From contig JAGNPU010000115.1 in the NCBI GenBank assembly GCA_017989485.1, forward strand, positions 1 through 6,335: a DNA stretch of 6,335 nucleotides, in the 5' to 3' direction. The notes below the pieces were generated by a model. The model did not search any database, had not been told where the DNA came from, and saw only the letters and a program-made list of their open reading frames with translations. Positions 4,837-6,335 of this stretch are shown piece by piece (the first letter of the stretch is position 1; each line of letters starts with the position of its first letter). Source of the stretch: Neisseriaceae bacterium. Its GTDB lineage: Bacteria; Pseudomonadota; Gammaproteobacteria; Burkholderiales; Neisseriaceae. The position numbers and the translations under genes were made by a program.

Positions 4837-6335
4837 ATGTCCTTGCCTATTTTGATAGACGCACAGGCTGTGTGCGTGCAGTTTCCTGACAGCCCCACCC
4901 CTTTATTTGACTCCCTATCCCTCACCGTAGGGCGGCGTCTACACGCCTTAACCGGCCGCAATGGCGTCGGTAAATCGTTGCTGGGCGCCATATTGGCCAA
5001 AGCCATCTCGCCCAGCGCCGGCCAAGTATGGCACCATGGCCAAGTCGGCTATTTGCCCCAGCACACGGGCCTAGCCACCATGAGCGTGGCCGAGGCCTTT
5101 GGCGTCGACCAGCTGTTGGCCGCCCAGCTGCGGCTGGCCGAAGGCGTGGCCACCGACGCCGATTTTGATCGTCTGGCCGCCGCCGGCGATCAGGCGTGGT
5201 TGGTGGCAGAGGTGATTGAGCAAGCCTTACAGGCCCAGGGCCTGCGTGCCGGTCTGCTGTCGCAGCCGATGGCGAGCTTAAGCGGTGGCGAGCAGACGCG
5301 GGTGCAGCTGCTGGCCTTACGGCATCGAGGGGCCGACGTCCTCATTTTGGACGAGCCCAGCAATCATTTGGATCAGGCCGGCGTGGCGTGGCTGTGCGGT
5401 TGGTTGCAGCAGTCGGGCCTAGGGGTGTTGATGATTAGCCACGACGAGCGCCTGTTGGCGATTGCCGACGTGGTGGATGAACTGGATGAGTTAGGCCTAC
5501 ACCACAGTGAAGGCGGTTGGGCGGCGCATCAGGCCAGCATGGCCCAGCGCCAGGCAGGCGCGGCGGCGTTGCTGGCCAAGCAGGCGCGGGCGGTGCAGTC
5601 GGCCAAGCAGGCCCAGCAGCAGGCTCAGGAGCGTTCACAGCAGTCGCAAAGCCGCGGTCACAAAGGGCGGGCGAACGCCAACCAAAGCAAACTGTTGCTG
5701 GACCGCCAAAAAAACCGTTCTGAGGCGACTCAGGGCCGCGTCAACAGTCAGTATGAACACCGTATTGAGGTGGCCACGGCGGCGCAGGGCGCCGCGCAGG
5801 CCCAGGTGCTCGAGTTAGACCCTTTGGGCCTGTGCGTGGCGCCGCTGGCGGTCTCGGGGCCGATTGTGGCCAGCGCCAGCGATTTGGTGTTGCCCTTTGG
5901 GGCACAAAGGCCGCTGAACGTGACCGTGGCGGCAGGGCAAAAATGGGCCATCTTGGGGCCGAACGGCAGCGGTAAGTCGACGCTGCTGTCGGTGTTGGCG
6001 GGCGTGCAGGCGCCGTCTTTTGGAACGGCGTATCACACCGAGTCGGTGTTGCGGGTGGATCAGCATTTTTCCTTTTTAGATCAGGAGGCCAGCGCCTTGG
6101 CCAACTTTATGGCGATGGCGCCGGGGCTGCGCGAAGATGAATACCGCACGCGCCTGGCCCAGCTGCGCTTGCGGCGCGACAAGGCCTTGTATCCCGTGGG
6201 CCAGCTCAGCGGCGGCGAACAGCTGAAGGTGGCTTTGGCCTGCTTGTTCAGCGGCATTCGCGCACCGGCCTTGTTGCTGTTGGACGAGCCGGACAATCAT
6301 TTGGATTTGGCGTCTCAGGCGCTTTTGGCACAGGC
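4837..6335 (+). CDS. ABC-F family twin-cassette ATPase, 3' truncated by window
   Basis: The frame is open for 499 codons from ATG 4837 to the window edge, with no stop. It encodes two ABC ATPase domains on one chain and no membrane segment, the ABC-F layout; ABC-F proteins act on ribosomes in translation or antibiotic protection rather than transport. Domain 1 has Walker A GRNGVGKS (40-47), signature LSGGEQ (148-153), Walker B with catalytic Glu DVLILDEP (167-174), SNHLD (175-179) and the switch His SHDE (201-204). The linker (about 229-300) is a Gln/Ala-rich helix, 13 Gln within 232-271, then GHKGRANANQSKLLLDRQKN (274-293). Domain 2 has GPNGSGKST (374-382), LSGGEQ (457-462), LLLLDEP (479-485) and DNHLD (486-490). 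ABC-F proteins usually have TNHLD; both copies deviate. No arm-like insertion is obvious in domain 1, recalling short Uup-like types. Both ATP sites look intact. GC is very high. Confidence 0.9.
   Translation, partial: MSLPILIDAQAVCVQFPDSPTPLFDSLSLTVGRRLHALTGRNGVGKSLLGAILAKAISPSAGQVWHHGQVGYLPQHTGLATMSVAEAFGVDQLLAAQLRLAEGVATDADFDRLAAAGDQAWLVAEVIEQALQAQGLRAGLLSQPMASLSGGEQTRVQLLALRHRGADVLILDEPSNHLDQAGVAWLCGWLQQSGLGVLMISHDERLLAIADVVDELDELGLHHSEGGWAAHQASMAQRQAGAAALLAKQARAVQSAKQAQQQAQERSQQSQSRGHKGRANANQSKLLLDRQKNRSEATQGRVNSQYEHRIEVATAAQGAAQAQVLELDPLGLCVAPLAVSGPIVASASDLVLPFGAQRPLNVTVAAGQKWAILGPNGSGKSTLLSVLAGVQAPSFGTAYHTESVLRVDQHFSFLDQEASALANFMAMAPGLREDEYRTRLAQLRLRRDKALYPVGQLSGGEQLKVALACLFSGIRAPALLLLDEPDNHLDLASQALLAQ

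Noticed and set aside
5435..6300. Several open frames on both strands inside the ABC-F gene
   Set aside because: They are Pro/Arg/Ala-rich products of very GC-rich coding DNA. The continuous frame from 4837 carries all ABC motifs.
1..6335. Neisseriaceae DNA uptake sequences as a taxonomic marker
   Set aside because: Occurrences of CTGAA/TTCAG were inspected and none sits in a GCCGTCTGAA or related 10-12 bp context.
1..6335. CRISPR array, tRNA, rRNA or insertion sequence
   Set aside because: No regularly spaced direct repeats, cloverleaf-like segments, rRNA stretches, transposase genes or paired terminal repeats were seen.
4837..6335. Frameshift or decay in the ABC-F gene
   Set aside because: Codon-by-codon reading from 4837 to the edge gives 499 uninterrupted codons with both sets of ATPase motifs in one frame.

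Overview
The window looks like chromosomal DNA of a Gram-negative proteobacterium. The type I ArgG sequence, a YqjC-like DUF1090 protein and generally moderate-to-high GC content fit a betaproteobacterium. A member of the Neisseriales is my best guess, but it is only a guess: no rRNA or other taxonomic marker is present and I see no Neisseria DNA uptake sequence.

Left half (1-3476): the 3' end of a DUF1090 gene ends at a strong intrinsic terminator (281-311). A hemerythrin-like protein gene (310-825, minus) is divergent from argG (1100-2326, plus). The 274-bp gap between them holds overlapping promoter-like sequences, a terminator-like hairpin in the hemerythrin leader and two tandem hairpins ahead of argG. 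argG ends at a clean terminator (2341-2368). It is followed by a lone multi-spanning membrane protein of the PTS_EIIC_2 type (2399-3412), which has its own ribosome binding site and a hairpin downstream.

Middle (about 3477-4836): this part is clearly more AT-rich. It holds a gene for a class I SAM-dependent methyltransferase (3710-4510, minus), whose sequence resembles a family I associate with Bacilli, between two noncoding stretches rich in inverted repeats. Sampled lines of this gene are about 42-43% GC, against up to about 77% in a sampled line of the ABC-F gene, so it is a candidate for horizontal acquisition.

Right end (4837-6335): an ABC-F-type twin-cassette ATPase gene runs off the window edge. 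Its leader holds a possible 41-codon upstream ORF (4696-4821) that ends 15 bp before the ABC-F start. Inside that ORF, a CCTCC-C-T7 tract is complementary to the A-rich ABC-F Shine-Dalgarno. This layout resembles translational attenuation of inducible antibiotic-resistance genes and is the most interesting hypothesis here, though unproven.

The genes do not form one pathway. They look like single-gene transcription units, most with their own terminator.
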